Source: Oceanobacillus sp. HTM 045 (lineage in GTDB: Bacteria > Pseudomonadota > Alphaproteobacteria > Rhodobacterales > Rhodobacteraceae). From it: 64,000 nucleotides of DNA. This document shows positions 28,423-37,122 of this stretch, one piece after another. The notes beneath the pieces were generated by a model. That model was not told the DNA's origin. It saw only the letters and a program-made list of their open reading frames with translations, and made no database searches. Position 1 is the stretch's first letter; each line of letters starts with the position of its first letter. Where the stretch lies: the NCBI GenBank assembly GCA_009733745.1, contig WNWL01000003.1, positions 558,001 through 622,000 of the forward strand, read 5' to 3'. The position numbers and the translations under genes were made by a program.

Positions 28423-28538
28423 TCCCCGCCAAGGGCACAGGTGTCGGCAGCGCGCCGCGGGTGCGTGGCTTGCCACGAGCGGGAGCTTCTACGCGGCGCA
28501 CTCCTTTACGTTAGAACTTCCGCGCCCCGATCAGCCAT

Positions 28539-28696
28539 AGCCCGGGCGTCCAGCCCGGGCCACGTCCGGCCCTCCCCGGGGCCGGGCGTTTTGCAACGCA
28601 GCAAACGGCTCCAACGTCGGGAGGGGGTGCTGCCATAAATCAAGCAGACCCCAATTAGCACCACGCCCGACCAGGGCCGGTCGTAGCCCTCCGCAC
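28539..28696 (-). repeat. 157-bp GC-rich dispersed repeat, copy 2
   Basis: On the minus strand it runs from GTGCGGAGGGCTACGACCGG to CTGGACGCCCGGGCTA. It shares the TTGATTTATGG block, the CCCTCCCG stretch, TTTGCTGCGTTGCAAAACG and the paired CCCGGCCCCGGGGAGGGCCGG with the other copies. It fills most of the 28423-28710 gap between the convergent hemA and methyltransferase genes. Confidence 0.8.
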
Positions 28697-28710
28697 CCAG
28701 CTTCAGAAAC

Positions 28711-29385
28711 TCACCGCCGCGGCGCAACGCCGACGGCGATGTTGTAATGCGCCATCCGCGGGTAGCCCGTGTGCAGCATCTCGTCGTTCATGCCGAAGGT
28801 GAACACCCGGTGGAAATGCCGGTCGAGCGCCGCGCCGAGGTCTTCCTGCCGCTTGCAGTTCACATGGCCCTCCTTCGAGAGCGCCGAGGCGTAGGGCTGG
28901 CTCTCCAGCGACGGCATCCCCACCACCAGCGTGCCGTAATCGCCGAGCGAGGCGGCTATGTTGGCGAGGTAGGTGTCTTCCTCCGACTCCGGGATGTGCT
29001 CCATCACGTCGAGCGAGTAGGCGCCGTCGAACGGCCCGCCCTCGACCGGGGCGGCCATGATGTCGTGCACGCGGAACTCGATCGGCCATTTCTCCGAGAC
29101 CGTCGCCTTCGCGTCCTCGATGAAGGTCGGGTCGAAATCCACCGCGACGACCGAGCCGGTCATCTGCCGCACGATCCGCGTCGCGAGCCCGTCGCCGCAG
29201 CCGATCTCCAGCACCTTGTCGCTGCCCGAGAGCATTTTCGCCGCGAACTTGTAGCGCGCGAAGGTGAAGGTCAGCCGCTTGGGGTCGTCCTCGAACATCC
29301 ACGAGGTCATCAGGCCGAGCCGGTCGGTGCCGGTGCGGGCGAGCCGCTCCTTGAACTCCTGGTACTGTTTCTCGCCGTCAGACAT
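28711..29385 (-). CDS. SAM-dependent methyltransferase of the sugar operon
   Basis: A 224-residue class I methyltransferase. The SAM-binding loop VLEIGCGDGLATRIV is near residue 57, the acidic VAVDFDPTFIEDA follows, and SLDVMEHIPESE supplies motif II. The N-terminal MFEDDPKRLTFTFARYKF and the C-terminal HYNIAVGV look like substrate elements. It is the last of eleven co-directional genes and overlaps the preceding SDR gene by 8 bases. The acceptor is probably a nucleotide sugar or a glycan, an inference from context. Confidence 0.88.
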   Translation of the reverse strand: MSDGEKQYQEFKERLARTGTDRLGLMTSWMFEDDPKRLTFTFARYKFAAKMLSGSDKVLEIGCGDGLATRIVRQMTGSVVAVDFDPTFIEDAKATVSEKWPIEFRVHDIMAAPVEGGPFDGAYSLDVMEHIPESEEDTYLANIAASLGDYGTLVVGMPSLESQPYASALSKEGHVNCKRQEDLGAALDRHFHRVFTFGMNDEMLHTGYPRMAHYNIAVGVAPRR

Positions 29386-30181
29386 GGGCAGTGATCCTTT
29401 CGAGGGTCTGGCGCAGCCCGCTCTCGGGCGGGCGCGGGGCGAAGCCGGGCAGCGCGCCGCCGAGCGCCGCGATGTCGATGTCGCGATGGGTGACGGGCAC
29501 GCGGCGCTCCGCCGTCACCACCCGCGCGCCGGTCAGCCCGGCGATCTCGCGCGCGAGCCAGGCGAAGGTGACCGACCGGCCCGTGGCGAGGTTCAGGATA
29601 CCCGTGGCGTCCGATCCCGCCAGCGCGGCGATGGCCTGCGCGGCGTCCTCCACGTGCAGGTGGTCGCGCCGCTCCTCGCCCTCGCCGAACAGCGTGATCT
29701 CGCCGGTGGCGAGCGCGGCGCGCAGCATCCGCATCGGCCCGTAGGCGTTGTGCCGGTCGCCGGGGCCGTAGACCTGCGAGACGCGCAGCACTAGGAGCGC
29801 ATCGCCGAACCGCTCCCGCAGCGCTACCTCGCGGGCGAGGTGCATTTCGGCATAGGCGCTGGCGGGGGCAGGGGCGGTCGCCTCCGTCACCGTGACGTCG
29901 AACGGGTAGACCGCGTCGGTCGAAAGATAGACCACCCGCGCCGGCGCGGCCTCGGTCAGCGGGCGCAGCATGGCGAGGTTGGCGGCGAAGGCCGGATCAT
30001 CGCTTCCCGTCACCGGCACGGTGGAGGCGGCGAAGATCACCGTGTGCCCGTCCACCGCGGTGCCGAGGCGGGTCGCGGGGTCGGTCAGGTCGCCATCGGC
30101 CCGGCCGAGGACGCGGGCGCCGGTCCGGCGCGCCACCTCGGTGCCGATGAAGCCGCCGCCGATGACCACCGCCTCCGCCAT
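29378..30181 (-). CDS. NAD(P)-dependent sugar epimerase/reductase (SDR)
   Basis: 267 residues. The Rossmann motif AVVIGGGFIGTEVARR is at the very N-terminus, with VYLSTDAVYPFD and PASAYAEMHLAREVAL further on. The catalytic Tyr is present, but the position four residues later is His rather than the usual Lys. Late SVTFAWLAREIAGLTG is typical of extended SDRs such as RmlD/4-ketoreductases. It fits reduction or epimerisation of a nucleotide sugar late in the operon. The start lies 4 nt after the E1 beta gene. Confidence 0.85.
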   Translation of the reverse strand: MAEAVVIGGGFIGTEVARRTGARVLGRADGDLTDPATRLGTAVDGHTVIFAASTVPVTGSDDPAFAANLAMLRPLTEAAPARVVYLSTDAVYPFDVTVTEATAPAPASAYAEMHLAREVALRERFGDALLVLRVSQVYGPGDRHNAYGPMRMLRAALATGEITLFGEGEERRDHLHVEDAAQAIAALAGSDATGILNLATGRSVTFAWLAREIAGLTGARVVTAERRVPVTHRDIDIAALGGALPGFAPRPPESGLRQTLERITAHV

Positions 30182-30185
30182 GCGA

Positions 30186-31247
30186 TCAGTAGGGCCCCGT
30201 GAAGCTCGGGTCCGGCGTGTCCTTCCACTTCCGCCCCTGCTCCGGGGCGGGCGGAAGCTCCTTCTCCGCTCCCGTCGCCTTCAGCGCCGCCGCGGCGATG
30301 TCGCGGGCGTCGGGGTAAAAGAGATCGGCCAGCGCCGGTGTCGTCGGGGTCGGCACATGCGGCAGCGCCACCACTTCCGGCGGGGCCTTGAGGTGCTGGA
30401 ACGCGTGCTGGCAGGCGACAGAGACCACCTCCGCCGCCACGCCGAACGCTTCCTGCGCCGTGTCCGCCACCACCAGCCGCCCGGTGCGCGCCAGCGATGC
30501 CTTCAGCGTGCCCGCGTCGATCGGGGTGAGGCAGCGGAGGTCGATCACCTCCGCCTCGATGCCGATCCCGGCCAGCGTCTCCGCCGCGCGCAGCGCCTCG
30601 ATCACCATGTAGGAGGTGGCGGCGATGGTCACGTCGCGGCCCGGGCGCAGCACCTCCGCGCCTTCCAGCGGGCGGCCGACCGGGACTTCCGGCACCGGGC
30701 CGGAGAGGTTGTAGAGCCAGCGGTGCTCGAACACGATCACCGGCGCGTCGTCCTTCACCGCCGAGACGATCATCCCCTTCGCGTCGAGCGGGCGCGCGGG
30801 CATCACCACCTTGAGGCCGGGCACATGGGCGAACCACGATTGCAGCGACTGCGAATGCTGCGGCCCCTGGCCCCAGCCGCGCCCGACGATCATGCGGATC
30901 ACCAGCGGCGCGCGCATCACGCCGCCATACATGTAGTGCCACTTGGCCGCCTGGTTGACGATCGGCTCGATGGCGAGCAGCGCGAAATCCACCCGCATGT
31001 GCACCATGATCGGCCGCTTGCCGCGCGCCGCCGCGCCGAGCGCGACGCCGGTCATGGCGTTCTCCGACGAGGGCGTGTCGATCACCCGGTGGGTGCCGAA
31101 CCGCTCCTGCAGGCCGGAGGTGGTGCCGAAGATGCCGGTCGGGCCCGGCACGCCGAGCCCGAGCAGGAGGACGTTCGGGTCCGCCTCCAGCATGTCGGCC
31201 TGCGCCTCGCGCAGCGCCTCGGAAAACTTGATCTGGCGTTCGGTCAT
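30186..31247 (-). CDS. Thiamine-diphosphate E1 beta subunit in a sugar operon
   Basis: 353 residues, homologous to the beta subunit of pyruvate/2-oxoacid/acetoin dehydrogenase E1. IKFSEALREAQADMLEADPNV opens the protein. VIDTPSSENAMTGVALGAA holds the Glu expected to activate ThDP. The K-binding region GRGWGQGPQHSQSLQSWFAHVPGLKVV and the transketolase C-terminal domain (VIDLRCLTPID) are present. ATG 31247 overlaps the E1 alpha stop (ATGA). There is no lipoyl E2 or E3 nearby, so it probably does not make acyl-CoA. In this context transfer of a two-carbon unit to a ketosugar is a reasonable inference. Confidence 0.9.
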   Translation of the reverse strand: MTERQIKFSEALREAQADMLEADPNVLLLGLGVPGPTGIFGTTSGLQERFGTHRVIDTPSSENAMTGVALGAAARGKRPIMVHMRVDFALLAIEPIVNQAAKWHYMYGGVMRAPLVIRMIVGRGWGQGPQHSQSLQSWFAHVPGLKVVMPARPLDAKGMIVSAVKDDAPVIVFEHRWLYNLSGPVPEVPVGRPLEGAEVLRPGRDVTIAATSYMVIEALRAAETLAGIGIEAEVIDLRCLTPIDAGTLKASLARTGRLVVADTAQEAFGVAAEVVSVACQHAFQHLKAPPEVVALPHVPTPTTPALADLFYPDARDIAAAALKATGAEKELPPAPEQGRKWKDTPDPSFTGPY

Positions 31248-32197
31248 GCGGGCAGGACGTGTCTGGTGAGCTCGGAGGGTTCGGGGAAGGGGCTGGACTT
31301 CGCGAAGGCGACCGCGGCATCGGCCTCGGCCAGCGCCTCCGACATCAGCGCGTCGAGATCGGCCCCGATCCGCGCGGCATAGGGCGGGATCGGGTCGCGC
31401 GCCTTCCACTCGGCCAGTTCCGCCGCCGTGCGGTAGCCGAGGGCGATGTCGTCGTTCGGGCCGCAATGCTCCATCCAGCGATAGGTCATGCACTCGATCA
31501 GCGACGGCCCCTCGCCGTCGCGCGCCCGCGCCGCGGCCTCCGCGGCGGCGGCATAAACGGCATCCGGGTCGTTCCCGTCAACCGTCACGCCGGGCATCCC
31601 GTGCGCGGGGCCGAGGGCCGAGACCGGGCGGTCCGGCTGGCGGCAGTCCATCGCGGAATGGACCGAGTAGAGGTTGTTCTCGCAGACGAACACCACGGGC
31701 AGCTTCAGCACCGCGGCGAAGTTGAGGCTCTCGTGGAACGCCCCTTCCTCCGTCGCGCCGTCGCCGAAATAGATCGCCGAGACCTCGCGGCGGCCATCTA
31801 GCTGCGCGGCCCAGGCCGCGCCCACGCCCACCGAGATGGTGGATGAGAGGATCGGCGCCGCGCCCATGAAGCCGCAGGCGAGGTCGATCAGGTGCTGCGA
31901 CCCGCCCTTGCCCGCCGCGCATCCGGTGGCGCGGCCGTAGAGCTCGGCGAACATCGCGCCCATGTCGCCGCCCTTGGCGATGTAGTGCCCGTGGCTGCGG
32001 TGGCCGCTGAACACCAGGTCCTGCGGCTCCAGCGCGGCGGAGACGCCCGCCGGAACCGCTTCCTGCCCGATGGCGAGATGGGTGGGGCAGCGCATTTCCT
32101 GCTCGCGGTAGAGCTCGGAAATGCGTTCCTCCGCCACCCGGATGCGGACCATCGCGCGCAATATGTTCGCGCGCGCCTTGTCGTCGAGCTGGGTCAT
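31244..32197 (-). CDS. Thiamine-diphosphate E1 alpha subunit in a sugar operon
   Basis: 317 residues, alpha subunit partner of the downstream gene. It has HLAIGQEAVPAGVSAAL, the GHRSHGHYIAKG segment with the conserved His residues, KGGSQHLIDL and the ThDP/Mg motif FGDGATEEGAFHESLNFAAVLKLPVVFVCENN (GDG...N). ATG 32197 overlaps the upstream nucleotidyltransferase stop by 4 bases. It is shorter than housekeeping PDH E1 alpha and lacks phosphorylation-loop extensions. Together with E1 beta it should form an alpha2beta2 decarboxylase. Confidence 0.9.
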   Translation of the reverse strand: MTQLDDKARANILRAMVRIRVAEERISELYREQEMRCPTHLAIGQEAVPAGVSAALEPQDLVFSGHRSHGHYIAKGGDMGAMFAELYGRATGCAAGKGGSQHLIDLACGFMGAAPILSSTISVGVGAAWAAQLDGRREVSAIYFGDGATEEGAFHESLNFAAVLKLPVVFVCENNLYSVHSAMDCRQPDRPVSALGPAHGMPGVTVDGNDPDAVYAAAAEAAARARDGEGPSLIECMTYRWMEHCGPNDDIALGYRTAAELAEWKARDPIPPYAARIGADLDALMSEALAEADAAVAFAKSSPFPEPSELTRHVLPA

Positions 32198-32922
32198 GCT
32201 CCCCCTGCCATCCTTGCCACGTCCCCGGGCGAAAGCTCCGCATGGGCCTTCGCCAGCGCCTCGGGCGTGCCGATGTCCCGGTGATACCCGTTGATCCGCC
32301 AGGTGTATATGCGGCCGATCAGGCCGGGGATCACCTCGGTCGAGAGGTCCACCACCGGCTTGCCGAGCGCCGCCGCCATGTCGATCACTTCCGGCTCCAC
32401 GATGTAGACGGCGGCGTTGGCGAGCGTTCCCGGCGGATCCGGCACCTTCTCGTGGAATTCCAGCGCCATGCCGTCGGCATCCGTCACCACGATCCCGCAG
32501 GATTGCGGCGCGTCGGTCTCGAACAGCGCCATGGTCATCAGCGCGCCCTCGGGACGGCTGGCATGGGCGGCGGCGAAACCGGCGATGTCGATGCCGGAGA
32601 GATTGTCGGCATGGACCACCATCACCGGCCCGTCGCCCAGCAGGTGCCGCGCCGCGAGCATCGTGCCGCCGGTGCCGAGCAGCTCTTCCTCGTGGAACAG
32701 GTCGATCCGGTCGCGCGCGGCATGATCGCCCACGAAGGCGCGCACCTGGTCGGGAAGGTAATGCGTGTTGACCACCGCGCGCTCGATGCCCCCGGCGAAG
32801 ACCCGCGCGATCCAGATGCCGAGCAGCGGCGTGCCGTGGATCGGCACGAGGCATTTCGGCACCGTCTCGGTCAGCGGGCGGAGCCGCGTGCCGAACCCGG
32901 CGGCGAGCAGCAGCGCCCTCAC
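32194..32922 (-). CDS. Sugar-1-phosphate nucleotidyltransferase (HddC-like)
   Basis: 242 residues from GTG 32922, which overlaps the stop of the upstream kinase gene. The signature LLLAAGFGTRLRPLTETVPKCLVPI (GxGTRxxxxTxxxPK) opens the protein, with VVHADNLSGID (metal Asp) near residue 105 and NAAVYIVEPEVID. It should make an NDP-sugar from a sugar 1-phosphate. Beside GmhA and a heptose-type kinase it resembles heptose 1-phosphate guanylyltransferase HddC, but the base used cannot be read from sequence. Confidence 0.9.
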   Translation of the reverse strand: MRALLLAAGFGTRLRPLTETVPKCLVPIHGTPLLGIWIARVFAGGIERAVVNTHYLPDQVRAFVGDHAARDRIDLFHEEELLGTGGTMLAARHLLGDGPVMVVHADNLSGIDIAGFAAAHASRPEGALMTMALFETDAPQSCGIVVTDADGMALEFHEKVPDPPGTLANAAVYIVEPEVIDMAAALGKPVVDLSTEVIPGLIGRIYTWRINGYHRDIGTPEALAKAHAELSPGDVARMAGGA

Positions 32923-34424
32923 GGGCTCTCCCCCATCGCCTCGCCCAGCGCGCGCACCACTTCCGATGCCTGCAGGGGCGTGTTGCCGACCCGGCCGACC
33001 TGGCAGGCGGCGGCGATGGCGCCGAGCAGGCTCGCCTGCCAGATGTCGCCCCCGGCGGTCAGCGCCAGCGAGGTGGCGCAGAACAGGCTGTCGCCCGCCC
33101 CCGCCACGTCCTTCGGGGCGGGGTTCAGCGCGGCGATCCGGTCGGTGATCAGCGGCCCGGTGCGGGTGTTGATGACCATGCCCTCGGAAGCCAGCGTGAT
33201 GATCGCGTGCTCCGCGCCCGCTTCTTCCAAGAGCTTGTGGCCGATCACCACGATGCCGGAGGACTTGTCCTTGAGCGCCAGCCGGGCTTCCAGCTCGGTC
33301 GGCGTCACCAGCCGCATGCCGCGGAACCGGGTGATGTCGGAAAGCTGGGAGGATGCCTGGCTGTCCGCCGCCATCGGCACGCCGGCTGCGTTGGCCTTCT
33401 CCGTGACCTCGCTCACGAGGCGCTGCGGCAGGCAGCCGTAGTTGAAGTCGGAAAACAGGATCAGGTCGGTCCCCGGCATCCGCTCTGCCACCTCCGCCGC
33501 CATCCGCGCGCCGAGCTCGGGCGATACGGCGTGCTGGCGCAGGTGGCTGACCCGCAAGAGCGTCTTGCCGGAGGCGCGGAATCGCTGCTTCAGCGTGGTC
33601 GGGCGCGAGGCGTCGGCGTGGAAGGCGCATTCGACGCCGTAGTCGCGCAGCTTGTCCTGCGCGAAGCGCGCCGTCTCGTCCTCGCCGCCGACCGTGACCA
33701 GCGTGACATTCGCGCCCAGCCCGGCGGCATGCGCCGCGACGATCCCGGCGCCGCCGAGGAACTTCTTCTGATTGATCGGCGTGACGACGATGGTCGGGTC
33801 TTCCTGGCTCATGCCGAGAGGATCGCAGTCGATATACTCGTCCACGATCACATCGCCGATCACCACGACGTTGAGGCCCGAGAGCCGGCGCACCAGCGCG
33901 GCAAGGTCGCCCGCGCCGATGCCGTGGCGGGCCATGTAGTCGCGCGGCAGCAGGCCGGCGCGGCGCGGGTCCGGCTCGTCGTCCAGCGTCGAGACGGAGG
34001 AAAGCAGCATCTCGCCGGAGGAGAACATGAGCTGCCCGCCATAGGCGGCGAGCGCCGCGCGCTCCACGTTGTCGCCGTTCTCGTGCTCGCGGCCCTTCAC
34101 CACCACCTGCGGGCGCAGCGCGGCGATGGTGTCGGGCACCGGCTGCGCCAGCGCGAAGGCGTGGCTGACATGGCGGTTGGAGCGCACTCCCTCCAGCCGC
34201 AGCGAGACCGGCGCGCCGACGCCGGGCGCACCGTCGGGGTGGACGCCGACGACGAGGTGGTCGCCCAGTTCGCGGGCGAATTTCAGCAGGCGCACATGGC
34301 CGGGATGCAGCACGTTGAAATTGCCCGAGACGAACACGATCCGCGCCGCTTCGCCCAGCGCCGCGCGCAGGGCGGCGGGATCGGTGCCCGGTTCGGTGCC
34401 CGACTCGGTAACTCGCTCAGGCAT
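32919..34424 (-). CDS. Cytidylyltransferase-PfkB kinase fusion, HldE domains in reverse order
   Basis: 501 residues. The N-terminal nucleotidyltransferase domain (about 25-165) has FVSGNFNVLHPGHVRLLKFA (HxGH motif) and VVVKGREHENGDNVERAALAAYGG. The C-terminal ribokinase-like domain (about 180-495) has VVIGDVIVDEYI near 190, FLGGAGIVAAHAAGLGA and the catalytic PKDVAGAGDSLFCA near 440. E. coli HldE has the same two activities with the kinase first, so this is a domain-order inversion. It should phosphorylate a heptose phosphate and activate it with a nucleotide. ATG 34424 overlaps the ADH gene by 8 bases. Confidence 0.9.
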   Translation of the reverse strand: MPERVTESGTEPGTDPAALRAALGEAARIVFVSGNFNVLHPGHVRLLKFARELGDHLVVGVHPDGAPGVGAPVSLRLEGVRSNRHVSHAFALAQPVPDTIAALRPQVVVKGREHENGDNVERAALAAYGGQLMFSSGEMLLSSVSTLDDEPDPRRAGLLPRDYMARHGIGAGDLAALVRRLSGLNVVVIGDVIVDEYIDCDPLGMSQEDPTIVVTPINQKKFLGGAGIVAAHAAGLGANVTLVTVGGEDETARFAQDKLRDYGVECAFHADASRPTTLKQRFRASGKTLLRVSHLRQHAVSPELGARMAAEVAERMPGTDLILFSDFNYGCLPQRLVSEVTEKANAAGVPMAADSQASSQLSDITRFRGMRLVTPTELEARLALKDKSSGIVVIGHKLLEEAGAEHAIITLASEGMVINTRTGPLITDRIAALNPAPKDVAGAGDSLFCATSLALTAGGDIWQASLLGAIAAACQVGRVGNTPLQASEVVRALGEAMGESP

Positions 34425-35469
34425 TCGGGTCGATCTCGATCAGCGGGCGCCAGGCCCGCCCGGCGCGGAGGTCGTCCAGCGCCTCGTTGACCTGCTCCAG
34501 CCCGTAGCGCGCAGTGATCAGGCGCTCCAGCGGCAGCGTGCCGTCGCGGTAGAGCTCGGCGAAGCGGGGGATGTCGCGATCCGGGTCGCAGCCGCCGCCC
34601 CATGAGCCGCGGATCTGGCGGCCCGCGATCAGGTGGTGCGGGTCGAGGCTGATCTTCTCGCCCGCCGGCGGGTGCGAGGCGAAGACGGTGAGCCCGTGCT
34701 TGGGGTGCGAGGACAGGAACGCCTGCTCGATCACGCCGACCCGGCCCGACGCCTCGACGCAGTAATCCGCGCCGCCGCGGGTGATCTCGTGGACGTCGCG
34801 GATCACGTCCTGAGGGTCCTTGCCCGCCGCGTTGACCCATTCCTCGCAGCCCAGTTCGCGCGCCAGCGCCAGCTTCTCGGCGCTCACGTCCACCGGCACG
34901 ACCTTGGCGAAGTCGTGGATGCGGCAGGCCATCAGCGCCGACATGCCGATCCCGCCGAGCCCGAACACGGCGATGCTGGTGCCCGGGCGCGGGTCCAGCT
35001 CGTTCAGCACGATCCCCGCGCCCGTCGGCAGCGCGCAGCCGAACAGGACGCCCACGTCCATCGGCACGCCCTCGGGCAGCTTCACCAGCCGGTTCTCCGA
35101 GACGACCGCGTGGGTCGAGAAGGTGGTCACGCCGCCGGCGTTGATGGTCCGGTCGCCATGCGGGTACTGGCACCCGCCGCATTCCGCCCCGGTGCCCCTG
35201 ATCCAGCCGAGCACCACCGCGTCGCCCTCGGCGACCTTGCCGACCTCGGAGCCCGTGGCGATCACCCGCCCGGTTGCCTCGTGGCCGAGCATGTGCGGCA
35301 GCCACGCGTCGTGCCCGCGCCCGCCGGACTGCTCCATCACCTGGCTCATGCAGACGCCGGAATAGGCGATCTTCACCAGCACCTGTCCCGGCCTCAGCTC
35401 CGGCACGGCGATACCCTCGACCAGCTCCAGCGGCTGGCCCAGCCCGGTGAGGACGGCGGCGGTAATCAC
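34417..35469 (-). CDS. Zinc-dependent MDR alcohol dehydrogenase
   Basis: 350 residues. Catalytic zinc ligands are suggested by YSGVCMSQV near residue 38 and MLGHEATGRVI near 62. ECGGCQYPHGDRT stands where the structural zinc lobe normally has four Cys, so that site is reduced. The coenzyme loop SIAVFGLGGIGMSALMACRI is near 170 and VVPVDVSAEKLALARELG follows. In this operon it probably oxidises a sugar or cyclitol-like hydroxyl. It overlaps both neighbours by 4-8 bases. Confidence 0.9.
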   Translation of the reverse strand: MITAAVLTGLGQPLELVEGIAVPELRPGQVLVKIAYSGVCMSQVMEQSGGRGHDAWLPHMLGHEATGRVIATGSEVGKVAEGDAVVLGWIRGTGAECGGCQYPHGDRTINAGGVTTFSTHAVVSENRLVKLPEGVPMDVGVLFGCALPTGAGIVLNELDPRPGTSIAVFGLGGIGMSALMACRIHDFAKVVPVDVSAEKLALARELGCEEWVNAAGKDPQDVIRDVHEITRGGADYCVEASGRVGVIEQAFLSSHPKHGLTVFASHPPAGEKISLDPHHLIAGRQIRGSWGGGCDPDRDIPRFAELYRDGTLPLERLITARYGLEQVNEALDDLRAGRAWRPLIEIDPNA

Positions 35470-36125
35470 GGGATGAACCAGTAGTAGTCGCCGGTGTAGC
35501 CGACCTCATCGAAGAAGCTGACCCACTCGTCCACCGACATGATGGTCTTCGCGGTCAGGTTCCAGGCGTACATGCGCTCCTTCTCCGCCTCGTCGCGGTA
35601 GGCGTCGACGGTGACGAAGGCGCCCTGCCGTGCGACGCGCTCGATCTCCTGCAGGGCCTTGCCGCACGCCTCGCGCTCGAGGTTGTGGATCGTGTTGATC
35701 GAGATCACCACGTCGAAGCTCTTGTCCTCGAAGGGCAATTCCCGCGCATCCGCGACCGACATGTGAGGCCGCATGTCCTCGATGCCGTTCTCGATCGCGT
35801 ATTCCGAGACGTCCACGCCCTTGACCGTGATGCCGGGGATCAGCTCCGCCATGTCGTGCATCATGAAGCCCTTGGCGCAGCCCACGTCGAGCACACTCGA
35901 TTCCGCCGTCAGGCCCCAGTGCGCCTGGAAGGTCGGGATCACCGGCTGCCAGAACCGCGGCATGTAGCGGAAGCCGCCATAGCCGTGCTTGCGGTCGCCG
36001 TCGAAGAAGTCCTTGCCGAACTGCCGGGCGATGGCCCGGTCCTCCTCGGTCTTCTCCTGACCGCGTTCCTCGACATTGCGCTTGGTGCGCGGATAGTTGA
36101 CCAGAAGGTCGACCTCTCGGCCCAT
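35466..36125 (-). CDS. SAM-dependent methyltransferase of the sugar operon
   Basis: 219 residues from ATG 36125, with GAGGGGGACGAG upstream. Class I fold: VLDVGCAKGFMMHDMAELIPGI near residue 80, VKGVDVSEYAI, DARELPFEDKSFDVVISINTIHNL. The N-terminal MGREVDLLVNYPRTKRNVEERG and GYGGFRYMPRFWQPV are typical of methyltransferases found in polysaccharide clusters. The C-terminus ends DEVGYTGDYYWFIP. It may act at C or O of the activated sugar; the acceptor is not predictable. Confidence 0.88.
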   Translation of the reverse strand: MGREVDLLVNYPRTKRNVEERGQEKTEEDRAIARQFGKDFFDGDRKHGYGGFRYMPRFWQPVIPTFQAHWGLTAESSVLDVGCAKGFMMHDMAELIPGITVKGVDVSEYAIENGIEDMRPHMSVADARELPFEDKSFDVVISINTIHNLEREACGKALQEIERVARQGAFVTVDAYRDEAEKERMYAWNLTAKTIMSVDEWVSFFDEVGYTGDYYWFIP

Positions 36126-36135
36126 CTCGTCCCCC

Positions 36136-37122
36136 TCAGGGCTTGTGAACGTAGGACTGCGGCAGCGCCTTGAGCGCGTCGAGATTGGCGCGGACCCAGT
36201 CGATGGTCTCGCCCACCCCCTCCGCCAGCGGGATCTCGTCGTGCCAGCCCAGCTCGGTGCGGATCTTGTCGGTGGCGAGCATGTAGGACTGGTCCTTGCC
36301 CAGCCGCTCGCCGACCTCCTCCACGCTCTCGTCGAAGGGCTTGCCGAGTTCCTCCAGGATGGTCGCCACCAGGTCGCGGATCGAGATCTGCGAGGTGGTG
36401 GAGATGTGGTAGGTCTCCGCCACCCTTCCCCGTTCCGCCGCCGCGAGCGTCGCCGAGGAGACGTCGCGCATGTGGATGAAGCTCCGCTCCGAGTAGCCCC
36501 CGCCATGCAGTTGCAGGGTCTGGCCCGTCAGCGCGTAGAGGATGGTGCGCGGGATGATCCGGTAGAGCTGCTGCCCCGGCCCGTAGACATTCGCCGCCCG
36601 CGTCGCGACGAAGGGCAGGCCGTAGGCCCGGTGCCAGGCCATCACCGCCATGTCGCCCGCCGCGCGGCTGACCGCGTAAGGCGTGGAGGGGTTGAAGGCG
36701 TGGTCCTCCCGCACCCAGCCGCCGGTGGAGCCGTAGACCTCCGGCGTGGTGACGTGGACATACCGCTCCAGCCAGTCGCAGCCGCGCAGCAGGTCGAGCA
36801 GGCGCACCAGCGCGACCGCGTTGGTCTGCATCCAGTGGTCGGGGTTCTGCCAGCTTTCGCCGACCATGCTCTGCGCCGCGAAGTTGGCGACGTAACCGGG
36901 CCGCGCCTCGCGCATGATCGCGCCCAGCGCGTCGAGGTCGTGGTTCAGGTCGATCTGCCGGAAGCGGAAGCTGCCGGGCCGTTCCTCCCAGGCATAGGGC
37001 CGGTACGGCAGCGCCACTTCCTCCGACCGGCTGACGCCGATCACGTCGTGGCCCTTCTCCATCAGGTAGTCGCAGAACTGCGCCCCGGAGAAGGAGTTGG
37101 AGCCGATCACGAGCCAGGTCAT
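36136..37122 (-). CDS. NDP-sugar dehydratase/epimerase (extended SDR)
   Basis: 328 residues from ATG 37122. Rossmann start WLVIGSNSFSGAQFCDYL. NFAAQSMVGESWQNPDHWMQTNAVALVRLLD and VTTPEVYGSTGGWV match GDP-mannose and dTDP-glucose 4,6-dehydratases, with Thr-Pro-Glu where TDE stands in those. The catalytic Tyr segment is STPYAVSRAAGDM, with Arg in place of the Lys of YxxxK. The C-terminal GRFMDA-like region is SERSFIHMRDVSSATL. It probably forms a 4-keto (and possibly 6-deoxy) sugar. The start overlaps the gmhA stop. Confidence 0.88.
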   Translation of the reverse strand: MTWLVIGSNSFSGAQFCDYLMEKGHDVIGVSRSEEVALPYRPYAWEERPGSFRFRQIDLNHDLDALGAIMREARPGYVANFAAQSMVGESWQNPDHWMQTNAVALVRLLDLLRGCDWLERYVHVTTPEVYGSTGGWVREDHAFNPSTPYAVSRAAGDMAVMAWHRAYGLPFVATRAANVYGPGQQLYRIIPRTILYALTGQTLQLHGGGYSERSFIHMRDVSSATLAAAERGRVAETYHISTTSQISIRDLVATILEELGKPFDESVEEVGERLGKDQSYMLATDKIRTELGWHDEIPLAEGVGETIDWVRANLDALKALPQSYVHKP

